Positions 1 through 10,138 of a DNA stretch of 64,000 nucleotides are shown one piece after another. The position numbers were made by a program, and so were the translations under genes. A model generated the notes under the pieces. The model did not search any database and was not told the origin of the DNA. It saw only the letters and a list, made by a program, of their open reading frames with translations. How positions within the stretch are numbered: position 1 is the first letter of the stretch; the number at the start of each line of letters is the position of its first letter. The DNA is taken from the NCBI RefSeq assembly GCF_024713975.1, contig NC_091105.1:17430439-17494438 (forward strand), read 5' to 3'. The DNA comes from Paralichthys olivaceus (taxonomy: Eukaryota; Chordata; Actinopteri; Pleuronectiformes; Paralichthyidae).

Positions 1-45
1 GCTGCTCACGTACCGTTTCCGTGTCTGCACTCTGTTCTTCTTCAG

Positions 46-112
46 CTACAAGCAACCTGCAATATTGAGCAGTCCGCCTTCAACCACACGTCAACTTATA
101 TATCGAGCATCA
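46..112 (+). CDS. possible internal exon of an unidentified plus-strand gene
   Basis: A pyrimidine-rich acceptor (ctctgttcttcttcag) ends at 45 and a consensus donor (atca|gtaagt) follows 112, bracketing a 67-base block. Two frames are open: one reads LQATCNIEQSAFNHTSTYI and the other YKQPAILSSPPSTTRQLIYR. A second acceptor (ctgttttccag) ends at about 1499. Joining there gives a short terminal coding stretch in either frame, stopping at about 1526 or 1531, and AATAAA follows at 1735-1740. I do not recognise the protein. The 5' part of the gene would lie outside the window. It could be a chance pair of splice-like sites. Confidence 0.3.
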
Positions 113-269
113 GTAAGTCAGATGGCTGAGTCCCAGTAGTCATGTTTAAATTAAAAACACAGATCTTCTAAAGTGCAATGTCAGTTTTACTGCACTAAAT
201 GTAAATTAGAAACCATTCTACAGTTACACTAAAGCAATCAGGGTCTATTAAACATATCTGAAAGCTTCT

Positions 270-500
270 GCTGCTTAAAGGGAAAGGTCACCCAAAAATG
301 GAAATTACTTGAACGCACTTATTGCAAGTCACTTTGGATAAAAGCACCAACTAAATGATATGTAATGTAATGTAATTCTTCAATTGTATTGGACTTGGTT
401 GCAACACTGTTAACCCCCATACTCCAAAAGTGTTTTGTGGACCCACCCCTCCATCAGCATAGTGATGAGTAGATAATGAGTGAAATTTCATTCGAGCCAT
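270..500. mobile_element. fragment of TTAA-type MITE plus a SINE/LINE-like tail
   Basis: The sequence taaagggaaaggtcaccc near 276 resembles the start of the complete element at 51101 (aaagggatagttcgccc). The stretch cccctccatcagcatagtgatgagtagataatgagtgaa at about 446-484 matches its inner terminal repeat. At 325-375 is the common fish repeat tail (caagtcactttggataaaagcac). The far end is eroded, so limits are approximate. Confidence 0.5.
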
Positions 501-2384
501 CTCTTCAAGGACCATCAGATGTTTGGTAGACTAACTATTTGCAGTCCAGGAACGGTGTCCTTGCAGACGGCTGGATCATAGTCGGAAGTTAATACTGAAA
601 ATCAAGATACCAATAATAAAACTCCTAAAAAGGCAGTGGCTCGTCACTACAAACTCAAACTGTGGAGCCAAATGTTTACTGAAGTAAATTATGAATTCTA
701 GTGCAGATCCCAAATGTGTTGCTTCAGTGAAGAGTTGGAATTAATGTGGTTTCAGTTTAAAGGTATTTTTCATCATTAAATATTCACGACTTATAAGAGT
801 CAAAGAGAAGCTGCAGCCAATCACAGCTGACACTGGGAGGAGGCAACCTGGACAGCTCGCCAACATATCGCAGGGCTGACAAACAACCATTCACATTTAC
901 AAATTAAAGTCTAGCCTAACCAATCTGCATGTGTTTGGACTGTGGAAGGAATAACCTTGTTGCTGCTAAATCTGAATTATTAAGAAGTAAGAACTGTCTT
1001 TGTTAAGCTCGGCTAAATTCTAACTTGGTTAGAAAATCATTAAAAACTGCTGATTGGGAAAATTAGGAGCTACATTCCTTGGTCTTGAGCAAATGAGATA
1101 ACCACAGAGCACAGTGCGATCTACTTGTAGACACTGAACTAAATTGGATTGATCTCAAGAAAAGAAAAGACAGCCCTGTTCCCTCACAGCAAAACTAAAA
1201 ATCTTTTCCTTTCCACATTGTTTTTGTGGGATCACTGTGTTTTCATGTGAGGAGGACTTCAAATCTCAAAATACTGATTTTCACTTATTGTGAAAAGCCT
1301 TCTGAAGTTCAGTTCCAGCTAATGCCTTCCTCAGAACAGATGCTTCATTACAAAAGAACAGACATGAATTCAAAGTCACCTTTACTTTGAGTTCTGTCCT
1401 AGGTTTACAACCTCCATTATAGTGGAATGCACAAAAACAAGGTGAGATACATTACAGTCACATTCTGTTTCTTTTGTCTCTGAAGTCTGTTTTCCAGGAT
1501 GCCGCGCCACAACTACCACTTAGTTGCTGAATGGGTCCATGCACTCTGTGTGAGGTATGGGATTCCTTACCAGGTGAAAACTTTGAGTCAAGGCTTCAGG
1601 GATGTCTACAGGTGTGTCCAAGTAATTATACACCTACCTGTCATTTAATGTACGGTTGGAACTGTCTTCAGTCTGACAAAGCTCCAAAAGGAGAGATACA
1701 TGTGTACATTTTATCATGACCAATTTTTCCATGAAATAAATATTCCTTTGAGGCTCTTAGATTTACTGTGGAGCATGGAGGAGTGATGAGCCGCCTGCTT
1801 GAAATGTGAAACTCAGGAGACCTCTGGCTCGATGCACATCTCCATAAATGAGGAACGTTGTTCTCCTCACTGCACCTAAAGGGAATACTGGTCTCACCTC
1901 TTCTGCATCGTGGACTGGTTGTATCTGTTTGGTTTTATGATCCAGTGAAGTGTGGGAATGTGTTCTTCACATTACAGTTAATCTTGTTTTCACTTTTCAG
2001 ATTCTGTGCAGGATTTATTTTAGTACTCATACTGTACAGATCAGTACAGGTTTTATTTTAATTATGTTCTTTTTAAACACCCAAAATAGTTTCAACCTGA
2101 TTAAACCTTCATTTAATTAATAGCAGAGCAAAATCCTCTCTTGCATGTCCTTTAGTTTTTAGGTGTCAGTGTAGTTTACGCTGCAAAAAGACACATTAGT
2201 GTGACAGGATTTCATTATAACAGACGACTTCTTGCAGGATTATTGTGAGTGAATTGTGTTGTTGAATTCTGATTATAAACTATAGACTATTTATATCAAT
2301 ACAGACTGCTGGTCGTCAGTCACCAACCACAATGAGGACTGTACTCCTGACTACATATCAGAAGATGTGTCACATAGGCAGCAA

Positions 2385-2640
2385 TAGGTGCGGATGTGCA
2401 GAGAGGGTTGTCCACTAACCAGGTCAGTGGTTTGATCCCTTGCAACTCCTGTCTGCATTCAAAAACATCCTGAAACCGTGAAGGTTTTGCTGACAGGTGA
2501 TACAAAAGCACTGAATAGATTGTGGATGCATATAAATATGTGTGAATGGCTGAATGCTACTTGTGGTGGATACGACTGGAGATGATTTTTATAGATACAC
2601 TCCATTCACCATCAAGGGCTGACACGTTTTATATTAATGT
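2385..2640 (+). repeat. tRNA-derived SINE, degraded copy
   Basis: The head has a B-box-like segment (ggtttgatccc) preceded by gttgtccactaaccagg, matching the copy at 59911 (gttgtccactaagcacagg). The body carries the family phrase gtgtgaatggctgaatg. The copy is diverged, and the minus-strand ORF across it is not a gene. Confidence 0.55.
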
Positions 2641-3180
2641 ATATTATATTCAATAATATAATTTGTTTCCAGTGCAGGAACTTTTTTGCTCTGTGGCAAA
2701 TTCAATAACAATGATCTTGAATTTCTTAATTTCATTTGTGCAAATGAATTTGGAAATTAAAAATAATTATTTGACTGAACAATATGTAACATAATGTATA
2801 ATTAAGAGTGAGAAACATACTTTTATCATATATTTACTTTAAACCATATACCATTAATATTAAATGGTATATCATTAATTATATACAATATATTAACAGA
2901 TATTAATATACTACATCATCCACTATAATTCTTTAGCATTTCACTTGTATAGTAACCAGCCACTAGGTTTCTCAAGTTTCATTTTAAGAGACTGGGACAA
3001 AAAAATTAAACAATTCAAAGGATGAAATGACTTGATCTGATTTCAGATCAGCAATGCATGAAAGATTCACAGGTCGAACCTCCACGACTCCTCTAAAGAA
3101 ATGGTTCTCTGCATGAGGATTTCACTGCTGCAAACTAACTGTGCAGTCACCAACCAAGAGGACAATAAAGACAAACAACT
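2641..3180. other. AT-rich intergenic stretch with opposed polyadenylation signals
   Basis: No coding sequence is seen. The stretch is strongly AT-rich, with ATTAAT/TATAT runs at 2820-2920. AATAAA at 3164-3169 on the plus strand and TTTATT at 3192-3197 (AATAAA on the minus strand) lie about 25 bases apart. The minus-strand signal is a plausible end for cnih4. Confidence 0.4.
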
Positions 3181-3191
3181 TGTCTTTCATG

Positions 3192-3663
3192 TTTATTTAT
3201 GAAACACATTTCCCTCCCAAAAACACATTAATGAGACATGAAGTCATTGTACTGCAGTTCTCCAGGATCCCTGCACAAGTAGCTCACACAACAGCCTCTC
3301 ATAGTTGAGAAGAGTCATGACTGCTCCAACACACTGGACCAAATGAAGAGGAGAGCACACGTCCACCATCCGAGTGAGACGCCTGCTCACCCACGGAGTG
3401 TCACATTGTCAGTATAAAAGTTGTTCAGTAAATACTGCATCAGTGCGTGACTGAAGTCGAATCCAAACTGCCACTCACATAGTAACGATACTTAACTGTT
3501 GGCAAAAACGCTCGACTGCTCAGTTCAGACAGCATTCAGCCGAGATGTGACATTTTTCAGATACAACACAAGATGAGCGCCTGGTTAGGGTGATTGTCTT
3601 TCACTCTGCCCAGAGATGAGTGTGAGTGAGTGAGTGAGTGAGTGAGTGAGTGAGTGAGTGAGT

Positions 3664-3712
<49 letters not shown>

Positions 3713-4401
3713 TGTGGGGAGAACAGTGTTGTGTTGGTGGTCAGTGATGGAGTGTGATGCTGGAGATCATGAAAAGGCAAAGAATAGGATCAGTGTTGTC
3801 ACAATCACAGTTTTCACAACACCTCAGTGTTCACATAAACCGAGGATTTTTGAGAAACCTCAGAACTTTCGGACAAGCTTCAAATCTGGTGTGTTATCGT
3901 GAAGTGGGACAATGTTGGAACTGGAGGAGTTTAGAGAAATGGAGGAGGAACAACAGCATTGGATAAGACCGACAACTACATACACAACACAAAGACAAAT
4001 GCAGAAGCTAAACAATCTTTCAGAGTCCTCAAAACCAAAAACTGAATTTTGTGAAATGGAAAATCAATAGTTACATTAACTTGTTAATCAATGTTGCTGT
4101 TTCTGTTGACATGATTCACTGCTGCAAATAAAAGCTGAAGGATGAGTTAAGTCCCTAATGGCAGAATTGTGTCATGACGGCACTGAAGAGTTAAATGGTT
4201 AAATATCAACTTATTATTATTTCAAAGTGAAGACACTGGGATTGTGACAACACAGATGACAGCATGAGCCTCAGTGCAACCGCAGATACTGTAAACTTTC
4301 TGGAACAGTTGATGCATTCAGTGGAGGATGTGAGGGGCAACACAGAAAAACCTGACTTTTGGAATTTGACGGCTTTGGAATCTGAGAGCTCGCCGAGTGC
4401 T
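3192..4401 (-). other. cnih4: probable cnih4 3' untranslated region
   Basis: This stretch runs from the cnih4 stop codon to a minus-strand AATAAA (TTTATT on plus at 3192-3197). It has no other recognisable exon. It contains a GTGA/GT simple repeat at about 3618-3712, so a cnih4 mRNA may carry a long CA tract. The limit is inferred from the signal only. Confidence 0.4.
3618..3712. repeat. (GTGA)n(GT)n microsatellite
   Basis: About 45 bases of GTGA repeats run directly into about 45 bases of GT repeats. The plus-strand ORF crossing it is low complexity and not a gene. Confidence 0.9.
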
Positions 4402-6642
4402 TCAGTCGTTGATCAGAGCCAAGATCATGCTGGAAAAACAAGGCGGGAAAGTGTTAATACAAACAGACCATTATTATACAGACGCCAGCATGTCATTCCA
4501 TGTCAGTGTGTCTGCAGTGCTGATGATCCCACCTGTACAGATAAATGAAGAAGCAGAGCAGGTGGTAACCCAGTTTGATCATGGCCTCCTTCATGTGGGA
4601 CTTGAGCTGACCTCGGTTGTGGATCTCAGTGGGGTCAAACACGCCCATGTTTCCCATCGGAACCTTCACGTGCCTGCAGGGACGAGACGAGCATTAACCA
4701 AGGAGCCCGACTGCACCATAAACCCTGTCCTCTTACCTCAAGTAAACCAAATGTGTGTGATATGATCCATTTTCAGACATGACTTCTGGAAAATCAGACG
4801 CGTTCACAACAACACAGACATTTCTGGAGGGTTCGGGACATGACGTATAAATTCTGCTGCAGAAATCATGTGATTTTGTTGACAGCACATTGGCACCTTA
4901 TCACCAAAAGCTCCCTTAACACCTTCGTCAGTGTCTTCTTCTGTGTGTGACCGCTTTTCTGAGATAACTGAGATAACTCTTTTTTGTGCTTTTCATTCTG
5001 CTGACATTTTACGAGGGGGCTGGCCGGAGAAACTCCCCGGAAAGTCTGGAGGCTCTCGCACTGACATTTACATTCACACATACAGCCATTCCAGAGAATG
5101 TCAAGAGAATCTCCGGAGGTTAGCGCATACCTGAAAGCAGCTTTGATCATATAATACCTTCACCGTCTATGTCATAGTGTGTGTTGCAGAATCAAGCCAT
5201 GCTCAGTGCCTTCAATGGCCCATTTCAGCCAGAGACAATGAATGAGTTCCTATGGTAAAATCTACATGACCATCTCACAATATACTTGTGTTTTCATATT
5301 ACCCAATGCTGCAGGAGAGTCTGTGTTATTACAGCACCAGTAGAAACAGACCTGTAAATGTTCCAGGCAGCTACAGGCAGGTTGAGGAGGAAGATGAACC
5401 AGTGCATGGACACCAACATCAGCATCGTGGAGAGACACTGGCTAACCATCTCTGGAATTACCCACTGGAACACAACATATCAAACACACAAACATCAGAA
5501 ACAATACAGCCAAGCACTAATATTCTCACTACAGCAGCTGTTGAAAAGATATGATAGTGTGTGTGTGTGTGTGTGTCTGTGTGAATCAGTAATGATCCAG
5601 ACTACCATGACTTACTTTGTTCAGCTTGGAACAGCAGGCTCTGGCGTTGATGTAGTCACATTCTAGATCAGACAGGGTGATAATCTGAGCCGTCAGTTAA
5701 GGGAAAACATGATGTAGCTTTTCATTCAGCTTCTAACGGCTCCGACCGACTGACATAACAAACAGATCACAGACAAATGACACAAGCAGGCGTGGGCACA
5801 CGGGAGGACCGACTTCTTCACGTGCTTCTGGTGACTGGTTTTGGTTGCCTGCGCACAAACGTTTGATGCATGTTTCACAGCATGCCTGAAAAAGTCTTTC
5901 TCTTCTGAATGTGACACAAGAGAGGGGTCTTAGAGAGTTTACAGTCTCTACGCAAATATTAAAATGCCTTCATCCCATTCTCAACCTTCACTTCTTCTGT
6001 CGAGATAAACGCTGCTTGTATTAGTCAGGTTTATGTTCTGTACTGTAGTCAATAAAGTTGTAAAAGGCAAACATGGCCACTGACTTAGATCAATGTTCAA
6101 TAGTCCAGTGTTTCAATTCAATTGGTATTGCACACCTTTCAAAGTTATGGAGAAACCCAACAGTTCACACAGTGAGCAGCACTTGGCGACCGTGGAGAGA
6201 AAAAAAACTCTTTTAACAGGAAGAAACCTTTAGAACCAGACTCAGTGTGAGGGAACATCTGCCTCAACTGGAGAGGAGAGGTGGATGGAAAAGAGGTGAG
6301 AGGAGAGAGGGAGAGAGAGAGAGAAGGTGATGGAAGAGATTTAGAGATGTAATTACATTAATAATGACAGCAGCACCAGTTATTATTAATGATCATAATA
6401 ATAATAATAACAACAATAATTACAGTAGTTGTTGAGTAGTCAGAGAGAGAGAGAAAGAGATAAAGAGATGAAAAGACAAGTTCACAGAGACAAAGGTAGA
6501 CAGAGATACAGAGACAGTGAGGGAGAGATGGAGAGAAATACAGAGAGAGAGATATTAGAGACAAAGCAATACAAAGAGAAATACACAGAGAAAAAGTAGC
6601 GATGGAGAGGAAGAAATAAAGAGTGAAAGAGAAATATAGAGC

Positions 6643-6680
<38 letters not shown>

Positions 6681-6787
6681 TATAGAGCACGATAGAGAGT
6701 GACAGAGAGAAACAGATAGATAGAGACAGAGAGAAACAGATAGTCATATAGATACATGTAAATAAACAGGCAGACAGATAGACAGAC

Positions 6788-6828
<41 letters not shown>

Positions 6829-6843
6829 CACAGACAGACATAC

Positions 6844-6889
<46 letters not shown>

Positions 6890-6921
6890 GTAGATAGACA
6901 CACACACACAGACAGACATAC

Positions 6922-6968
<47 letters not shown>

Positions 6969-7102
6969 CAGACATACAGACAGACAGACAGATAGACAGA
7001 TAGATAGACAGACAGACAGACACACACACACACACACAGAGACACAGAGACAGATAGACAGACATACAGATAGATAGATAGATAGATAGACAGACAGATA
7101 GA

Positions 7103-7138
<36 letters not shown>

Positions 7139-7432
7139 TAGACAGACAGACAGACAGACAGACAGGTGGGTGTCTCTGTGCTGACTCACTGTCCTCCTGA
7201 CCTGTAGGACCGTGTTGTTGTTACTACACCTCCACCACCAGGAAACACTTCATCCCTTCCCACCGGCCTCACCGACCCCCGGCCCGCGCGGCTCCGCCTG
7301 TCCCCGCTCATATCAACCGACCCGCTGCACAGACACCAGGCACCGCACAGACAAGAAGGATACAAAGTAAACCGAGAGGAAAATCAGGGCACAGCAGTCA
7401 ACGAGCGACAGAATGAACACTGCCGCCTCCAT
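4402..7432 (-). CDS. cnih4: cornichon family member 4 (Cnih4), ER export cargo receptor
   Basis: Five exons on the minus strand: 7364-7432, 5616-5684, 5352-5464, 4533-4673 and 4402-4429, totalling 420 bases and 139 aa, the length of human CNIH4. All junctions are GT-AG and in phase. The protein begins [18 protein letters not shown] (first membrane segment), continues [20 protein letters not shown] and [18 protein letters not shown], then [20 protein letters not shown], and ends MILALIND. Cornichon proteins are small multi-pass membrane proteins of the early secretory pathway; CNIH4 interacts with GPCRs and COPII components and promotes their ER exit (family knowledge). The start is the only ATG preceding the family N terminus. 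Intron 1 (5685-7363) is mostly simple and interspersed repeat. The intron at 4674-5351 holds a MITE. The neighbourhood differs from mammals, where CNIH4 is not beside GPRC6A. Confidence 0.95.
4760..5152. mobile_element. MITE with ATATGATC ends, in cnih4 intron 3
   Basis: The left end reads ATATGATCCATTTTCAGACA from 4760. The right end, read on the opposite strand from 5152, is ATATGATCAAAGCTGCTTTC. Related fragments lie at 38985-39300 and about 40298-40430 (shared phrases such as acaacaacacagacat, gagagcctc and gagcttttggtgat). It is non-coding, about 393 bases, and no target duplication was established. Confidence 0.6.
6130..6310. repeat. interspersed repeat of common teleost type
   Basis: The sequence ggagaaacccaacagttcac through ttaacaggaagaaacctt and gaaccagactcagtgtgagg resembles a repeat frequent in fish introns. 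It leads straight into the purine-rich simple repeat. Family name not assigned. Confidence 0.55.
6300..7165. repeat. compound (GAGA)/(GATA)/(GACA) satellite in cnih4 intron 1
   Basis: About 0.87 kb of almost pure GA, GATA and GACA arrays, with a short TATA run at 6640-6660. GATA blocks at 6843-6890, 6925-6970 and 7070-7120 alternate with GACA blocks at 6770-6835, 6965-7020 and 7120-7165. The 235-residue minus-strand ORFs rich in Leu-Ser-Val-Cys-Tyr are translations of this repeat, not proteins. It ends about 200 bases from cnih4 exon 1. Confidence 0.95.
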
Positions 7433-7520
7433 TTTCTTCTTCCGTCACTGACTCGCTCTGTCCGGAGGGCCCGAGACGCTGAGTTGCTCAGGGCGGTGCT
7501 GCCCCCTGGTGGACGGGAAG
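7433..7520 (-). promoter_or_regulatory. cnih4: probable cnih4 promoter and 5' UTR
   Basis: The sequence is GC/CpG-richer than its surroundings (7250-7510 contains ggcccgcgcggctccgcc and tccggagggcccgagacgct). Read on the minus strand, TGACGGAAG, an ETS-like core, lies just upstream of the ATG. No TATA box is obvious, as expected for a housekeeping gene. The start site is inferred. Confidence 0.45.
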
Positions 7521-7734
7521 GAACACAGCCACTGCCTAGAAATCAGACTGTACATAAAAAGTGAAATAGAAACACACCTCAGAAGTGTCATCTGTTATCA
7601 TCTGCACTAACATGACGGTCCAGGTGGGAGAGATGATGGGATGGTTGGGAATCAGTCAGCTGGGACCAGGGGCAGGAGATAGATTCGATGCACCCCCACA
7701 CTCAGGTGGAGTTGTGTGTTTGTAACCAGAGGAA
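7521..7734. other. intergenic, nothing recognised
   Basis: No exon, RNA gene or clear repeat is seen between the cnih4 promoter and the LINE remnant. Confidence 0.5.
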
Positions 7735-8110
7735 ATCTGAGATTGTTATTAATGCCTTCATTTCCTCTCGTTTTGATCAGTGCAACCTCTTCACCTGCCG
7801 GAGCCAACGGAGTCTGCATAGATTACAAGCTCGTCCAAAACGCAGCAGCCAGACTCTTTGTTAAATCTGCTAAAAGAGAGCATGTTAGTTGATTATGAGA
7901 TTTTAATTTTTAACTTTTAAGGCCCGATCCGGACTCGTACCTAACTACATTTTGGATCTTTTGACACCATATGTGCCCGTTCGTAACCTGAGGTCCTCAG
8001 TGAAGGCCCTGCTCACCGTCCCACAGACCAGGCTGAGGACCAGAGGAGACGGGGCCTCCTCTGTCAGGGCTCCCACTCTGTGGATCAATCTCCCTGAGGA
8101 GAATTTCTGG
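7735..8110 (+). mobile_element. non-LTR retrotransposon (L2/CR1-like) 3' remnant, dead
   Basis: Plus-strand translation, with frame changes, gives the typical end of a non-LTR reverse transcriptase: FDQCN, then KLVQNAAARLF, then GLVPNYILDLLTPYVPVRNL and APTLWINLPEE. Frameshifts and stops break it. A minus-strand ORF overlapping it (7997-8323) is a shadow. Confidence 0.7.
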
Positions 8111-8329
8111 TAAACTCCTTATCATCTTGTAAATCTCTACTAAAGAATTATTAATAAACTGTTTATTTAACTTTACAAGCGAGAAGGAGGAAGACAAGAC
8201 AATGACCAAACAATACAAGAATAACTGGAACAGTGAGAACAGGACACTTGACAGAATGGAATGACAAAGATATGTGTGAAGTGCATTCTGGTAATCAGGA
8301 ACAATAACACTCCAGTATGTCATTTCCTT

Positions 8330-8445
8330 CTCTAACTAAATCTAGTCAACAGTACCTTTACTGTAAGTCATCATGTGACTGGAATCATATGAGTTTATTG
8401 GGTGATGTCACAGAAAGGGGCGGGGCAAATATCAATCAGAATTCC
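8330..8445. repeat. repeat segment shared, inverted, with 14455-14580
   Basis: Aatctagtcaacagtacc, tcatcatgtgactggaatca and ggggcaaatatcaatcagaa here match, on the opposite strand, aatctagtcaacaggac, accatggacatcatgctact and gcgcaagtgtcaatcagagg in gprc6a intron 5. It may be part of the same family as the neighbouring inverted repeat. Confidence 0.5.
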
Positions 8446-8629
8446 CTTGGAATTGATTAACAATTTTTAAATGGCATCCTGTAGGATTCCGAAAAGATTA
8501 ATATTAAAGATATAAATATGCCTTTTATTTGAAAATGTCTCCAATTGTTATCCAATTTGTGCTGATTCAAGCAACAAAATATGCACTGAGTTGTTTAAAA
8601 TGTGCTTTAGTTAGTTAGTAAACATGATT

Positions 8630-9495
8630 GACAATGTGGAACAGCATGCTTTGGGTAATCTGGGACAGTCACTGAATTCTCTAAATGGGGAAATGTGCAT
8701 TAATGGACTTCATAGAGTAAAAAAAGAGAAATTACAGTGATGCAGTTTAATGTCTCCAGTGTCAGACAGGAGTTGATGGTAAATACAGTTTGTCCCTGTC
8801 TGTTTAAACTGATTGTCTGGTTAGTTAACTAGCTCTTAATCAGTCAGCTCTCTAGGACAGAGATGATCCAAAAAGCTCAGAAGAGTGTGTCCTGTGGTCT
8901 GCAGCCACTGGTTTCACCAAAAGTGTGGAGAAGACAATGGGCTGATGGATGATGATGAGTCTTTCACCTGCAAAGACTCTTTGTTCCCTGAGTCGCCACA
9001 ATAGAATGACAAATTACTGATTAATCTGTTGTTGTTATTGTTGCTTTAATTGACTGAATTTACTAGATTTTTTAAAAGTTTGATGCACCTTTAAATGAAG
9101 GTTTCAAATTAATAAATAGTTTCTTTATTTAAGATATGGTTCTTTATGAAAAAATATGACTTTTACTTGTTATTATAGCTTATAATTAATTTTATTGATT
9201 TGTCATTTTTTCATAATACTAGTCATATTTAGCCTGACAAGCATAAAGCAAGATGAATTAGGTTTGTTTTAAAGCCTAATATAAGTGTCCCAGATTACAA
9301 AGTGACCTGTCCCAGATCATCAAAGCATTTTAGCTGTGTCATATCTCTTCTGAGTATGAGTATGACATCTCCATTCTTTTTGCTTGTGTAGTTAGAAAAC
9401 ATCTTAAGGATTACAGAAAGGTATAACATGTTGATCTAATGTGTAAGTCACAGAAGTCTAAATTGCAAAAAATGTCCCAGATTACCCAAATTCAC
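8630..9495 (+). repeat. unnamed ~0.85 kb repeat, left copy of an inverted pair
   Basis: This region matches the reverse complement of 16700-17500. The best part is 8640-9000, including gcagccactggtttcaccaa, agtcagctctctaggacaga and tgatggtaaatacagtttgt. The copy is bounded by the same motif in opposite orientation, TTTGGGTAATCTGGGACA at 8650-8667 and TGTCCCAGATTACCCAAA at 9473-9490, which looks like terminal inverted repeats. No protein-coding content is seen. Confidence 0.7.
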
Positions 9496-9639
9496 CCTAG
9501 ATCTAAAAATAATCCCGACAATAAACACACACAACTTTTTTTTTATTTGATATAGTTTTTACTTTAACATCCAATGCTCTATTGCTGTGTGATCTTCAAA
9601 TTAATTAAATTATTACTTATTGTTTGCTTTCAATTTTTC

Positions 9640-9712
9640 ATTTTTAACGTGTAAAACACCTTGTAACTGTGTTTTGAAAGGTGCTATATAAATAAATAGA
9701 TAAATGAACTTA
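9640..9712 (+). repeat. LINE-type 3' tail
   Basis: Gtaaaacaccttgtaactgt followed by gaaaggtgctatataaataa is the standard 3' end of fish L2/Rex-like LINEs. Only the tail is visible. Confidence 0.6.
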
Positions 9713-10138
9713 CTTGCCACTGTCTTTTTCTGAGTATTCAAACTATTAACTGTTCTTCACCCTCAACAATAATTTGAATGCTGGATTTGTCTAGTTGAAG
9801 CACCTCTAACGTGGGGGTTTGATGTTTGTCTGTGTTCTATGATCATAAACTGATGCATTTAGTTTTTTACACAACACAGCATCTAATAATGTGCTGTGGG
9901 CTGCAACATGCGTAGGCGCGACCGCAGATATGATGAAAGCTGCAGAACAATGACTTCCTCGCTGTCAGTCATGAAGTGGGCAGGGCTGCAGGGGAGAATG
10001 TGAGAAGAGAAAAGTGTGAATGAGGAAGCAAGAGAGACTTTCTTTTAGCCTTGGGAAGATGCTTAAAGAGGAGAGTATCACTCTGCCAGAGGTGAAAAAC
10101 AAGTGAGAGCTCGGACAGCAAACACAGAGGACAGTGAT
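9713..10138 (+). promoter_or_regulatory. gprc6a: gprc6a upstream region
   Basis: Unique-looking sequence between a LINE tail and the gprc6a ATG. It includes a short GC-richer patch at 9905-9985 (gcgtaggcgcgaccgcag). No TATA box or named operator can be assigned. The 5' UTR probably lies between about 9990 and 10138. Confidence 0.3.

Noticed and set aside
6358-7189. Long minus-strand ORFs (235 aa each) rich in Leu-Ser-Val-Cys-Tyr
   Set aside because: They are translations of GATA/GACA/GAGA arrays; the frames have no family resemblance and stay open only because the repeats lack stops.
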